A DNA stretch of 64,000 nt from DASRHY01 sp035650275. GTDB taxonomy: Bacteria > Actinomycetota > Actinomycetes > Propionibacteriales > Kribbellaceae. The first letter of the stretch is position 1. Every line of letters begins with the position of its first letter. Of this stretch, positions 51,852-59,458 are shown piece after piece. The stretch spans positions 9,250-73,249 of the forward strand of contig DASRHY010000040.1 of the NCBI GenBank assembly GCA_035650275.1, in the 5' to 3' direction. Made by a program: the position numbers and the translations under genes. The notes below the pieces were generated by a model, which was not told where the DNA came from, searched no databases, and was given only the letters and a program-made list of their open reading frames with translations.

Positions 51852-53330
51852 TCACATAGGAAGGCGCTGCATGGTGAGGTCGTACTCGGTCGCGTCGAAC
51901 CGCCTGGTCAGCTGCCGGAACCGGAACGTGAACGACGGCCACAGCGTGGTGTTGCGCCCCTGCGAGTCCAGGTACCAGCTGACACAGCCGCCGGTGGTCC
52001 AGACGGTGTTCTCCATCTTCGAGCGGACCGCGTCGACGTACCGGCGCTGGACGTCCGGGCGGACCTCGACGCGCTCGATGCCGGCCGAGTCCATGGTCCG
52101 GACCGCGTCCAGGATGTACGCGATCTGCGACTCGATCATGAACACCATCGAGCTGTGTCCCAGCCCGGTGTTCGGGCCGATCAGCATGAAGAAGTTCGGG
52201 AACCCCGCGACCGCCGTACCGAGGTGGGCCTGCATCCCGTCCGACCAGGCCTCGCGCAGCGTCTCGCCGGTCCGGCCGCGCACCATGTCCATCACCGGCA
52301 GGTCGGTGACGCGGAACCCGGTGCCGTAGATGATCGTGTCCACCTCGTGTTCGACGCCATCGTCGGTGACGATCCCCCGCGGCGTCACCTCGCGGATCGG
52401 GTCGGTCAGCAGCGACACGTTCGGCTGCGCGAGCGACGGGTAGTAGTCGTCGGAGATCAGGATCCGCTTGCAGCCCAGCGTGTAGTCCGGCGTCAGCCTG
52501 GCCCGCATCGCAGGGTCGCGGACCTGCTCGTGCAGGTGCTTCAGCGCCAGCTTCTGGCCCTGCTCCATGATCTGCGGCGCCCGCGTGAACCCGAGCACCA
52601 GCGCCTCGCGGCCCCAGTAGATGCCGCCGCGGACCGCCTTCTGCACGAGCGGGAACCGCCGGAACACGGCCTTCTCGGCGGAGGTGATGTCGCGGTGCGG
52701 CCGCGGCATCACCCACGGCGGCGTGCGCTGGAACAGGTGCAGCTCGTCGACCTCGGGCTGGATCGCCGGCACGAACTGGATCGCCGACGCGCCGGTGCCG
52801 ATCACCGCCACCTTGCGCCCGGTCAGGTCGTGGTCGTGGTTCCAGCGGGCGGAGTGGAACACGGTGCCCTTGAAGGTCTCGATCCCCGGCCACTTCGGGT
52901 ACGACGGCTCGGCCAGCGGGCCGGTACCGGAGATGACCAGGTCCGCGGTCAGCTCACCGTGGTTCGTCCCGACCCGCCAGCAGCTGCGCTCGTCGTCCCA
53001 GTCGGCGCTCAGCACCTCGTGCTCGAACCGGATGTGTGGCCGGACACCGAAGTCGTCGGTGACCTTGTTCAGGTACGCCTCGATCTCCGCCTGCGGCGAG
53101 AACGTCGAGGACCAGTCCGGGTTCGGCGCGAACGAGAACGAGTACAGGTGCGACGGTACGTCGCAGCGACAGCCCGGGTAGGTGTTGTCCCGCCAGGTCC
53201 CGCCGACCGCTGCGGCCCGCTCGAGCACCACGAAGTCGCGGTAGCCCGCCTCCTTCAGCCGCACCGCCATACCGATCCCGGCGAAACCGGTACCGATGAT
53301 GAGGATGCGACTGTGGTTCGACGCAGGCAT
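51852..53330 (-). CDS. Flavin-containing monooxygenase, Baeyer-Villiger type
   Basis: The 492-aa protein has the FAD motif GTGFAGIG (13-20), the BVMO fingerprint FxGxxxHxxxW as FKGTVFHSARW (153-163), and the NADPH motif VIGTGASAIQ. It oxidises ketones to esters or hydroxylates heteroatoms with NADPH and O2. It is divergent from a TetR gene, with clear operators between them. Confidence 0.92.
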   Translation of the reverse strand: MPASNHSRILIIGTGFAGIGMAVRLKEAGYRDFVVLERAAAVGGTWRDNTYPGCRCDVPSHLYSFSFAPNPDWSSTFSPQAEIEAYLNKVTDDFGVRPHIRFEHEVLSADWDDERSCWRVGTNHGELTADLVISGTGPLAEPSYPKWPGIETFKGTVFHSARWNHDHDLTGRKVAVIGTGASAIQFVPAIQPEVDELHLFQRTPPWVMPRPHRDITSAEKAVFRRFPLVQKAVRGGIYWGREALVLGFTRAPQIMEQGQKLALKHLHEQVRDPAMRARLTPDYTLGCKRILISDDYYPSLAQPNVSLLTDPIREVTPRGIVTDDGVEHEVDTIIYGTGFRVTDLPVMDMVRGRTGETLREAWSDGMQAHLGTAVAGFPNFFMLIGPNTGLGHSSMVFMIESQIAYILDAVRTMDSAGIERVEVRPDVQRRYVDAVRSKMENTVWTTGGCVSWYLDSQGRNTTLWPSFTFRFRQLTRRFDATEYDLTMQRLPM

Positions 53331-53355
53331 CGAGGACCTCCAGTGGCCGGAAGCG

Positions 53356-53388
53356 AACTTACTCGCAGTAAGTTACCCCGAGTAAGTT
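53356..53388. promoter_or_regulatory. TetR operator with three half-sites
   Basis: AACTTACT (53356-53363) and AGTAAGTT (53367-53374) form a perfect 8-bp dyad with a 3-bp centre. A third copy AGTAAGTT lies at 53381-53388. All are in the 70-bp gap between the monooxygenase and TetR starts, so one repressor could control both genes. Confidence 0.8.
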
Positions 53389-53400
53389 AGACTCCGCAAG

Positions 53401-54030
53401 GTGACCTCGACCACCACACCACGCCGGCGCGACCGCGCCGCGCGCGAGCTGGAGATGCTCGACGCCGCCGAGGAGATCTTCGGCGAGCGGGGGTACGCGG
53501 CGACCTCGATGGACGACATCGCCGCCAGCGTCGGGGTCAGCAAGCCGCTGGTCTACCAGTACTACGGCTCCAAGGACGGGCTGTTCGTGGCCTGCCTGTC
53601 CCGGCTGCGGGCACAGCTGCTCGACTCGGTGTCCGACGCGGTGCTGGCCGCGCCGGACGCGGAGCAGGCGATGTACGCCGGTCTGACCCAGTGGTTCCGC
53701 TTTCTCGACGAGCATCCGCGCGCCTGGGCGGTGATGGTCGACGAGGGCATGCTGAGCGCCGGACCCGCGGCCGAGGCCGCCGACCAGGTCCGGTCCGATT
53801 TCGTCGGGCTGATCGCGCACATGGTCCGGCTGAACCTACCGCCGGACCGCGAGACCACCGACGACGAGGTCCAGGTGGTCGCGCAGGCACTGTCCGGCGC
53901 GACCGAACGGCTGGCGATCTGGCGGAGCAAGGCCGGTGGCGGCCCGTCGCCGGAGCAGGTCGCGGACACGCTGATGAACGTGTTCTGGATCGGCCTGCGC
54001 AGCGTCCGCGACGGCGAGTCCTGGCGCTGA
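53401..54030 (+). CDS. TetR-family regulator
   Basis: The 209-aa protein has the TetR HTH (LDAAEEIFGERGYAATSMDDIAASVGVSKPLVYQYYGSKDGLF) and a helical ligand domain. It most likely represses the divergent monooxygenase until a substrate binds. The start is the GTG at 53401. The next 708 bp hold no gene. Confidence 0.93.
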   Translation: MTSTTTPRRRDRAARELEMLDAAEEIFGERGYAATSMDDIAASVGVSKPLVYQYYGSKDGLFVACLSRLRAQLLDSVSDAVLAAPDAEQAMYAGLTQWFRFLDEHPRAWAVMVDEGMLSAGPAAEAADQVRSDFVGLIAHMVRLNLPPDRETTDDEVQVVAQALSGATERLAIWRSKAGGGPSPEQVADTLMNVFWIGLRSVRDGESWR

Positions 54031-54145
54031 CCGGGTCGCTGCCGGCAGCCATCCCGCTGCCTGCCGCATCCGCGACCGCGAACGTCGAATCACGGCGCCA
54101 CTATCCCTGGTGACCCCCATCTTTCGCGATCATCGGTCGCTTTTC

Positions 54146-54163
54146 CTCGTCTGTGGACAACGG
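54146..54163. repeat. Left 18-bp direct repeat with DnaA box
   Basis: CTCGTCTGTGGACAACGG contains TGTGGACAA (54152-54160), the reverse complement of the actinobacterial DnaA box TTGTCCACA. An identical 18-mer occurs 539 bp away at 54685-54702. Confidence 0.7.
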
Positions 54164-54497
54164 GCTTGCGTCCTGCGGATCTGCGGGTGTGCTGCCGGGT
54201 CGTTGTGGGCTGGCGGATGACGCGCTGCGGACCGGATGACGCGTTGCGGTGCGGGTGGACATTCGGCGGCTCTCGATGGCCTGCTGCAGTACGTCATCGA
54301 GCAGCAGATCCGGCCAGTTAGCACGCACCACGTCAGCGGACACGGAAGACGTCGGCGGGCACAGAAGGCGTCAGAGGATCCGCGACCGGCGTCGCCGCGA
54401 CCGTCGGCCTTGCCTCTGTGTCCGTCGCCCCAGGCCGTCGACCCCTGCCGGCGGTATGCGCCGTACGGCGATGACCGCGCGGCGACCGTATATCGAT

Positions 54498-54516
54498 ATC
54501 GGTATCGCATACCGAT
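54498..54516. promoter_or_regulatory. ATCGGTAT dyad
   Basis: ATCGGTAT (54498-54505) and ATACCGAT (54509-54516) form a perfect 8-bp inverted repeat with a 3-bp centre. A further CGGTAT follows at 54519. It looks like a repressor operator, but no gene starts within 200 bp. Confidence 0.5.
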
Positions 54517-54615
54517 GTCGGTATGCCGATCGAGCAGCACCCATCCAGGCAGCACCACCTCGGGCCATCGAGCCCGAGCGGGCCGCACGATTCCGGGAGA
54601 CACCGCGAAGGGCTG

Positions 54616-54637
54616 TGATGTTTCCGCGGAAACGTCA
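54616..54637. promoter_or_regulatory. 22-bp palindrome GTTTCCGCGGAAAC
   Basis: The 14-mer GTTTCCGCGGAAAC (54620-54633) is a perfect palindrome, extending to 22 bp with one mismatched pair. The outer TGTTTC...GAAAC resembles parS but the centre (CGCG instead of ACGT) does not match. Confidence 0.45.
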
Positions 54638-54684
54638 CCAACCCGCCGAGCACCACACACGGATGTCATCGGAGAGCCACGTTT

Positions 54685-54702
54685 CTCGTCTGTGGACAAC
54701 GG
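54685..54702. repeat. Right 18-bp direct repeat with DnaA box
   Basis: Identical to the 18-mer at 54146-54163, with TGTGGACAA at 54691-54699. It lies 37 bp upstream of the EamA gene start, so DnaA binding could also affect that promoter. Confidence 0.7.
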
Positions 54703-54738
54703 ATTCCACTCGGCGGACGCGTGATCTGATCGGGAACG

Positions 54739-55605
54739 ATGCGCTCCTCGCCCTCCTCCATCACGCCGCCGGCAACGCTGCTGCTGCTCGGCGGCGTGCT
54801 GTCGGTGCAGTTCGGCGGCGCGCTGGCGGCGACACTGATCCCGCGGATCGGCGCGCCGGCGACCGTGACGCTGCGACTCGGGCTCGGCGTCATACTGCTG
54901 CTGCTCGTCGCCCGGCCGCGGCTGCACGGCCGGGACCGGCGGGATCGGCGCGCGGTCGTTGCCTTCGGCACCGTCCTCGCGCTGATGAACCTGTCGTTCT
55001 ACCTGGCGCTGGAACGGCTACCGCTCGGGGTCGCGGTGACGATCGAGTTCATCGGCCCGCTGGGGCTCGCGGCCGTGCTGTCGCGACGCGGCCGGGACCT
55101 GGCCGCGGTCGCTGTCGCGACGGTCGGGGTCGTCCTGGTGAACGGGCGCGACCTGCACTCGGTGGACTGGGTCGGGGTCGGGTTCGGCCTGCTCGCGGGG
55201 GCCTGCTGGGCGGCGTACATCCTGCTCAGCGCGGAGACCGGTCGCCGGTTCGCGCAGCTGGACGGGCTCGCGCTGGCGATGGTGGTCAGCACACTGCTGG
55301 TGTCGCCGTACGGGATCGCGACCGGCGGCAGCGAGCTGCTCACCGCGCACGTGCTGCTGGTCGGCGCGGCGGTGGCGGTGCTGTCCTCGGTGCTGCCGTA
55401 CTCACTCGAGCTGCTGGCGCTACGCCGGATGCGGCCGGTGGTATTCGGCATCCTGCTCAGCCTGGAGCCGGTCGTCGGCGCGCTGGCTGGGCTGATCGTG
55501 CTGGACCAGCGGCTCGGCCCGATCCAGATCGCCGGCATGACCTGCGTCGTTCTCGCCTCCATCGCGGTCACCCGGTCCCGCGGCTCCGAACCCCTGGACC
55601 TGTAA
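54739..55605 (+). CDS. EamA-family exporter (RhtA-like)
   Basis: The 288-aa protein has ten predicted membrane helices in two EamA repeats. GVAVTIEFIGPLGLA near residue 98 and SVLPYSLELLALRRM with PVVFGILLSLEPVVGALAG near the end fit the RhtA threonine/homoserine exporter group. The substrate is not certain. It follows the repeat-rich gap. Confidence 0.9.
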   Translation: MRSSPSSITPPATLLLLGGVLSVQFGGALAATLIPRIGAPATVTLRLGLGVILLLLVARPRLHGRDRRDRRAVVAFGTVLALMNLSFYLALERLPLGVAVTIEFIGPLGLAAVLSRRGRDLAAVAVATVGVVLVNGRDLHSVDWVGVGFGLLAGACWAAYILLSAETGRRFAQLDGLALAMVVSTLLVSPYGIATGGSELLTAHVLLVGAAVAVLSSVLPYSLELLALRRMRPVVFGILLSLEPVVGALAGLIVLDQRLGPIQIAGMTCVVLASIAVTRSRGSEPLDL

Positions 55606-55619
55606 CTCCGTGCCCACGT

Positions 55620-55650
55620 TGTCAATGCGCTGAGTGAAAATGCATTGACA
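55620..55650. promoter_or_regulatory. 9-bp inverted repeat upstream of the small WYVDIDD gene
   Basis: TGTCAATGC (55620-55628) and GCATTGACA (55642-55650) are exact inverted copies, 13 bp apart. TTGACA (55645-55650) could also be a -35 element. The same heptamer ATTGACA/TGTCAAT, in the opposite layout, forms the ArsR operator at 61711-61736. Confidence 0.65.
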
Positions 55651-55703
55651 CTCGTAACGCTCGGTAGGGAGACTTCGATGTAGGAGACGAGGGGGAAAGA
55701 CCG

Positions 55704-55916
55704 ATGGAAACCACGGGGAACATCATGCAGAGCACTGAGGTCCAGTTCCGGGCCCGCGTCTTCCGCTGCGACTTCGACGGCACTCCGGCGCCGTGGTACG
55801 TCGACATCGACGACCCGGACTACCCGCAGCCCGACCAGCCGCTCTGGTACGCGTACTACGACTCGCAGGCCGCCGCGCTCGACGCCGCCTGCAGCCGGCT
55901 CGCCGCACTGTCCTAG
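55704..55916 (+). CDS. Small WYVDIDD-family protein (paralogue 1)
   Basis: The 70-aa protein contains ARVFRCDFDGTPAPWYVDIDD, QPDQPLWYAYYDSQ, AALDAACSRL. It is clearly paralogous to the 92-aa protein at 60653. No known domain recognised. Acidic, with conserved Trp/Tyr and two Cys. A strong 9-bp dyad lies upstream, so it is probably regulated. Confidence 0.75.
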   Translation: METTGNIMQSTEVQFRARVFRCDFDGTPAPWYVDIDDPDYPQPDQPLWYAYYDSQAAALDAACSRLAALS

Positions 55917-55933
55917 CGGGCCTGGCGGAGCCA

Positions 55934-55985
55934 CTGACAGCGCTGACAAGGGGCTGACAAGGGGCTGACAACGGGCTGACAGATG
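55934..55985. promoter_or_regulatory. Five CTGACA repeats, 9-11 bp apart, upstream of the ABC operon
   Basis: CTGACA occurs at 55934, 55943, 55954, 55965 and 55976. The last four are in an 11-bp tandem unit (GCTGACAAGGG with minor changes), so the copies lie on one face of the helix. They end 64 bp upstream of the ABC ATPase start. Phased heptamer-like repeats are typical of regulator binding sites. Confidence 0.75.
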
Positions 55986-56048
55986 TCATGGGCAGGTCGT
56001 GACGGCTGCCCCACGTGACTCGGCCGCCGCGCCGGGATCGTGGTCTGC

Positions 56049-56963
56049 ATGACGACAACCATGACGACAACCACGACTGCGGTCCGCCTGACCGGCGTGA
56101 CCAGGAGGTACGGCGCGGTGCAGGCCGTCGCCGGCGTGGATCTGATCATCGGATCCGGTGAGGTGGTGGCGATCCTCGGCCCGAACGGCGCCGGCAAGTC
56201 CACCACGATCGAGATGCTGCTGGGCCTGGTCCGGCCCGACCACGGGTCGATCCAGGTCTACGGACAGAGCCCGTACGACGCGATCGCCGCCGGCCGGGTC
56301 GGCGCGATGCTGCAGAGCGGCGGGATCATCGAGGACGCGAAGGTGGGCGAGCTGGTCGGCCTGGTCGCCGGGCTGCACCCGAAGCCGATGCCCGCGCACG
56401 AGGCGCTGGAGCGGGCCGGCATCGCCGACCTCGGCGACCGGGTGTTCAGGACGCTGTCCGGCGGGCAGAAGCAGCGGGTCCGGTTCGCGATGGCGATCGT
56501 CCCGCAACCCGACCTGATCGTGCTGGACGAACCAACCACCGGGATGGACGTCGAGACCCGGCGCGCGTTCTGGCAGGCGATGCACGCCGAGACCGCGCGC
56601 GGCCGGACCGTGCTATTCGCGACCCACTACCTCGACGAGGCCGACAGCTACGCCGACCGGGTGGTGCTGATGCGGCACGGCCGGGTGGTCGCCGACGGCA
56701 CCGCCTCGGAGATCAAGGCCGGCGTATCCGGCCGGACCATTCGCGCCACCGTGCCGGACGCCGATCTCGGCCGGCTGGCGGCGCTGGACGGCGTACGCAC
56801 CGTGGAGACCCGCGGTGACGTGGTGCTGCTGCAGTGCGCCGACTCCGACAGGGTGCTGCGGCACCTGCTCGACCACACCACCGCGCACGACATCGAGGTG
56901 TGGTCGCCCGACCTGGAGGACGCCGTACTGGCGCTCTCGGACGCCGAGGAGGCAGTCGCATGA
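56049..56963 (+). CDS. ABC transporter ATP-binding protein (ABC-2 exporter type)
   Basis: The 304-aa ATPase has Walker A GPNGAGKST (44-52), signature LSGGQKQR near 138, Walker B LIVLDEPTTG, and a C-terminal accessory domain of about 90 residues. It powers the permease encoded next, with which it overlaps by ATGA. A two-component system follows, so the operon is probably a self-sensing exporter of a drug or lipid-active compound. ATG 56049 was chosen over 56040. Confidence 0.93.
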   Translation: MTTTMTTTTTAVRLTGVTRRYGAVQAVAGVDLIIGSGEVVAILGPNGAGKSTTIEMLLGLVRPDHGSIQVYGQSPYDAIAAGRVGAMLQSGGIIEDAKVGELVGLVAGLHPKPMPAHEALERAGIADLGDRVFRTLSGGQKQRVRFAMAIVPQPDLIVLDEPTTGMDVETRRAFWQAMHAETARGRTVLFATHYLDEADSYADRVVLMRHGRVVADGTASEIKAGVSGRTIRATVPDADLGRLAALDGVRTVETRGDVVLLQCADSDRVLRHLLDHTTAHDIEVWSPDLEDAVLALSDAEEAVA

Positions 56964-57694
56964 ACCTCGCCTACCTGCGCTTCGACCTGCGCCGGATGGT
57001 CCGCAACAAGCGGCTGATGATCTTCTCGATCCTGATGCCACTGGCGCTGTTCCTGGTCTTCGGGACGCACACCGAGGGCGCCCGGATGGACACCGGTATC
57101 ACCGCGGCTGCGTATGTGATGGTCAGCATGGCGATGTTCGGCTCGATGTCCGCGGCGATGAGCAGCGGCGGCGCGATCGCGACCGAGCGCGACGGCGGCT
57201 GGAACCGCACGCTGCGGCTGACGCCGCTGAAGCCCTACGCGTACGTCGCCAGCAAGGTGCTGCTCTCGCTCGTACTCGCGATCGCGCCGCTGGTCGCGGT
57301 GTTCGTCGCCGGCGTGGCCGCCGGAGGGGTGCGGCTGGACACGGGCCAGTGGACGATGGTGGCGCTGACATCGTGGCTCGGTGCGCTGCCGTTCGCCGGG
57401 CTCGGCCTGATCATCGGGTACGTCGCGACGCCGGACAGCGTGCAGCCGATCACCGGCCTGACCACGATGATGGTGGCCGCGTTCGGCGGGCTCTGGCTGC
57501 CGGTGGAGAACATGCCGGACGTGATGCGCGACATCGCCCGGCTGACCCCGGCGTACTGGACCGGCCAGACCGCGCGCAGCACGCTCACGTCGGCCGGGAT
57601 CGACAGCCGCGCCCTGCTCGTCGTGCTCGCCTGGACCCTGGTCCTCGGCTACATCGGGCTGCGGCGGTTCCGCGCCGACACCGCTCGCGCCTAG
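56960..57694 (+). CDS. ABC-2 type permease
   Basis: The 244-aa protein has six membrane helices. It opens YLRFDLRRMVRNKRLMIFSILMPLALFLVFG, contains the ERDGGWNRTLRLTPLKP coupling motif and a late GLWLPVENMPDVMRDIARLTPAYW, all typical of ABC-2 membrane proteins. It pairs with the preceding ATPase. Confidence 0.9.
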   Translation: MNLAYLRFDLRRMVRNKRLMIFSILMPLALFLVFGTHTEGARMDTGITAAAYVMVSMAMFGSMSAAMSSGGAIATERDGGWNRTLRLTPLKPYAYVASKVLLSLVLAIAPLVAVFVAGVAAGGVRLDTGQWTMVALTSWLGALPFAGLGLIIGYVATPDSVQPITGLTTMMVAAFGGLWLPVENMPDVMRDIARLTPAYWTGQTARSTLTSAGIDSRALLVVLAWTLVLGYIGLRRFRADTARA

Positions 57695-57709
57695 AGCTAG
57701 GTTGAAGTT

Positions 57710-58828
57710 GTGAGCACGCAGCCGGCAACGCCTCTCGACCGGGTCGAGGGGCGTTACCGCTGGGGCTGGCTGGTGGCCGGCATCTGGCTGGTCTACCTGG
57801 TCAAGCCGCTGCAGGCGATGCTGCAGGACAGCTCCGGCGTCGCCCGGGTGATCGGGGTTGCCGCGCTGATGCTGTTCTGCATCGGGTACCTGGGCTTCTT
57901 CGGGCTGTTCCGGCAGTCTCGCGTCGAGGGCCGCACGATCCCGCTGTGGCAGCGGGTCGGCTACCTCGCCGTACTGCTCGCGCTGGGAGCCTGCATCGTG
58001 CCGGCGGCACACGAGCTGGCGCTGAACACGCTGGTGTACGTGGTGGCGATGGCGATGATGCTGCTGCCGCTGCGCGCCGGGGTGGCCGTCGCCGCGGTGC
58101 TGTTCGCAACCGCCGAGATCACGCTCCGGGTGGTGCCGGGGTGGCACGAGGACGGCAGCTACGGGCTGGCGATCGTGCTCGCGGCGCTGGCCGTGTTCGG
58201 GCTACGCCGGGCGATGCTGCGCGGGCTCGAGCTGGCAGAGGCGCGCAAGGACTTCGCCGAGCTGCGGGTGCAGGAGGAGCGGACCCGGTTCGCCCGCGAC
58301 CTGCACGACATCCTCGGGCACTCGCTCACCGTCGTCACCGTGAAGGCCGAGCTGGCCGGACGGCTGCTGCCGGAGCACCCGGACCGGGCGGCGACCGAGA
58401 TCGCCGACGTAGAGCGGCTGGCCCGGACCGCGCTGGCCGACGTACGGGCCGCGGTGGCCGGCTACCGGGAGCCGAGCCTGGCGGGCGAGCTGGTGTCGGC
58501 GAAGACCGCACTGCAAGCCGCCGGCATCACCGCGGCGCTGCCGACCGCGGTGGACCAGGTACCGGAGGATCGCCGCGAGCTGTTCGCCTGGGTGCTCCGC
58601 GAGGGCGTCACCAACGTGGTCCGGCACTCCGGCGCCCGCAGGTGCACGGTGACGCTGGACGCGGACCGCGTCGAGGTGGTCGACGACGGTACTGGTGCGG
58701 CCTCGGCCGGCGGGCCGGGGCACGGCCTGGTCGGCCTGCGCGAACGAGCCGCGGCCGCGGGCGCCGGACTGCAGGTGGGGTCGGCACCCGGCGGCGGGTT
58801 CCGGCTGGCTTTGCGGATGCCGGCGTGA
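57710..58828 (+). CDS. NarL/DesK-type sensor histidine kinase
   Basis: The 372-aa kinase has five or six membrane helices in residues ~18-168 and no large outside domain. A HisKA_3 dimerisation region follows with His199 in RFARDLHDILGH, then the ATPase motif VVDDGTG and GHGLVGLRERA. The membrane-embedded sensor suggests it responds to lipid state or a membrane-active molecule. GTG start; GTGA overlap with the regulator. Confidence 0.93.
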   Translation: MSTQPATPLDRVEGRYRWGWLVAGIWLVYLVKPLQAMLQDSSGVARVIGVAALMLFCIGYLGFFGLFRQSRVEGRTIPLWQRVGYLAVLLALGACIVPAAHELALNTLVYVVAMAMMLLPLRAGVAVAAVLFATAEITLRVVPGWHEDGSYGLAIVLAALAVFGLRRAMLRGLELAEARKDFAELRVQEERTRFARDLHDILGHSLTVVTVKAELAGRLLPEHPDRAATEIADVERLARTALADVRAAVAGYREPSLAGELVSAKTALQAAGITAALPTAVDQVPEDRRELFAWVLREGVTNVVRHSGARRCTVTLDADRVEVVDDGTGAASAGGPGHGLVGLRERAAAAGAGLQVGSAPGGGFRLALRMPA

Positions 58829-59430
58829 TCCGGCTGCTGCTGGCCGACGACCAGGCCCTTGTCCGCGGAGCGCTCGCCGCGTTGCTGGACCTGGAGCCGG
58901 ACCTGACCGTGGTGGCCGAGGTGGGCCGCGGCGACGAGGTGGTGGCCATCGCCCGGGAGGCGGCGCCGGACGTCGCGCTGCTGGACGTCGAGATGCCCGG
59001 GCTGGACGGCATCGCAGCCACAGCAGCGTTGCGGTCGGCCGTACCGGCCTGCCGCGTACTGGTGGTCACCACCTTCGGCCGGCCCGGGTACCTGCGCCGG
59101 GCGATGGAGGCCGGCGCGTCCGGGTTCGTGGTCAAGGACACCCCGGCCGCGCAGCTGGCGGACGCGGTACGGCGCGTGCACGCCGGGCTCCGGGTGGTCG
59201 ACCCGACGCTGGCCGCGGAGACCCTGGTCGCCGGGACCAGCCCGCTGACCGGGCGCGAGTCCGACGTGCTGCGCTCAGCCCGGGACGGCGGCACGGTCGC
59301 CGACATCGCCCGCGGGCTGCATCTGTCCGAGGGCACGGTCCGCAACCACTTGTCCGCCGCGATCGGCAAGACCGGTGCCCGGACCCGGGCCGAGGCGGTC
59401 CGGATCGCGGTCGAGAACGGGTGGCTGTAG
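58825..59430 (+). CDS. NarL/LuxR-type response regulator
   Basis: The 201-aa protein has a receiver domain with Asp8-Asp9, phosphoacceptor Asp54 in LLDVEMPGLDG and Lys near 101. The C-terminal LuxR HTH is LTGRESDVLRSARDGGTVADIARGLHLSEGTVRNHL. It is a candidate binder of the CTGACA repeats that precede the operon. Confidence 0.93.
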   Translation: MIRLLLADDQALVRGALAALLDLEPDLTVVAEVGRGDEVVAIAREAAPDVALLDVEMPGLDGIAATAALRSAVPACRVLVVTTFGRPGYLRRAMEAGASGFVVKDTPAAQLADAVRRVHAGLRVVDPTLAAETLVAGTSPLTGRESDVLRSARDGGTVADIARGLHLSEGTVRNHLSAAIGKTGARTRAEAVRIAVENGWL

Positions 59431-59458
59431 GTCTTAGCCTGGCTTCGGGGAGGCACTC

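Larger units (their letters stand above)
54031..54738. other. 708-bp gene-free region rich in repeats and dyads
   Basis: No convincing gene lies here; the open frames on both strands have shadow-like composition. It contains two TTGTCCACA DnaA boxes in 18-bp direct repeats (54146-54163, 54685-54702), 17-bp direct repeats CGGATGACGCGYTGCGG (54214-54230, 54233-54249), and two diverged 19-bp copies (54332-54350, 54351-54369). It also holds the dyads at 54498-54516 and 54616-54637. The central part near 54490-54530 is locally AT-rich. Confidence 0.7.

Noticed and set aside
54616..54637. parS-like centromere site
   Set aside because: The flanks TGTTTC/GAAAC fit but the central four bases differ from the parS consensus, so ParB binding is unlikely. 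It was kept only as an unexplained palindrome.
54130..54927. 265-aa minus-strand frame across the repeat-rich gap
   Set aside because: It runs antisense into the EamA gene, is rich in Arg/Gln/His as shadow frames are, and has no domain or ribosome site.
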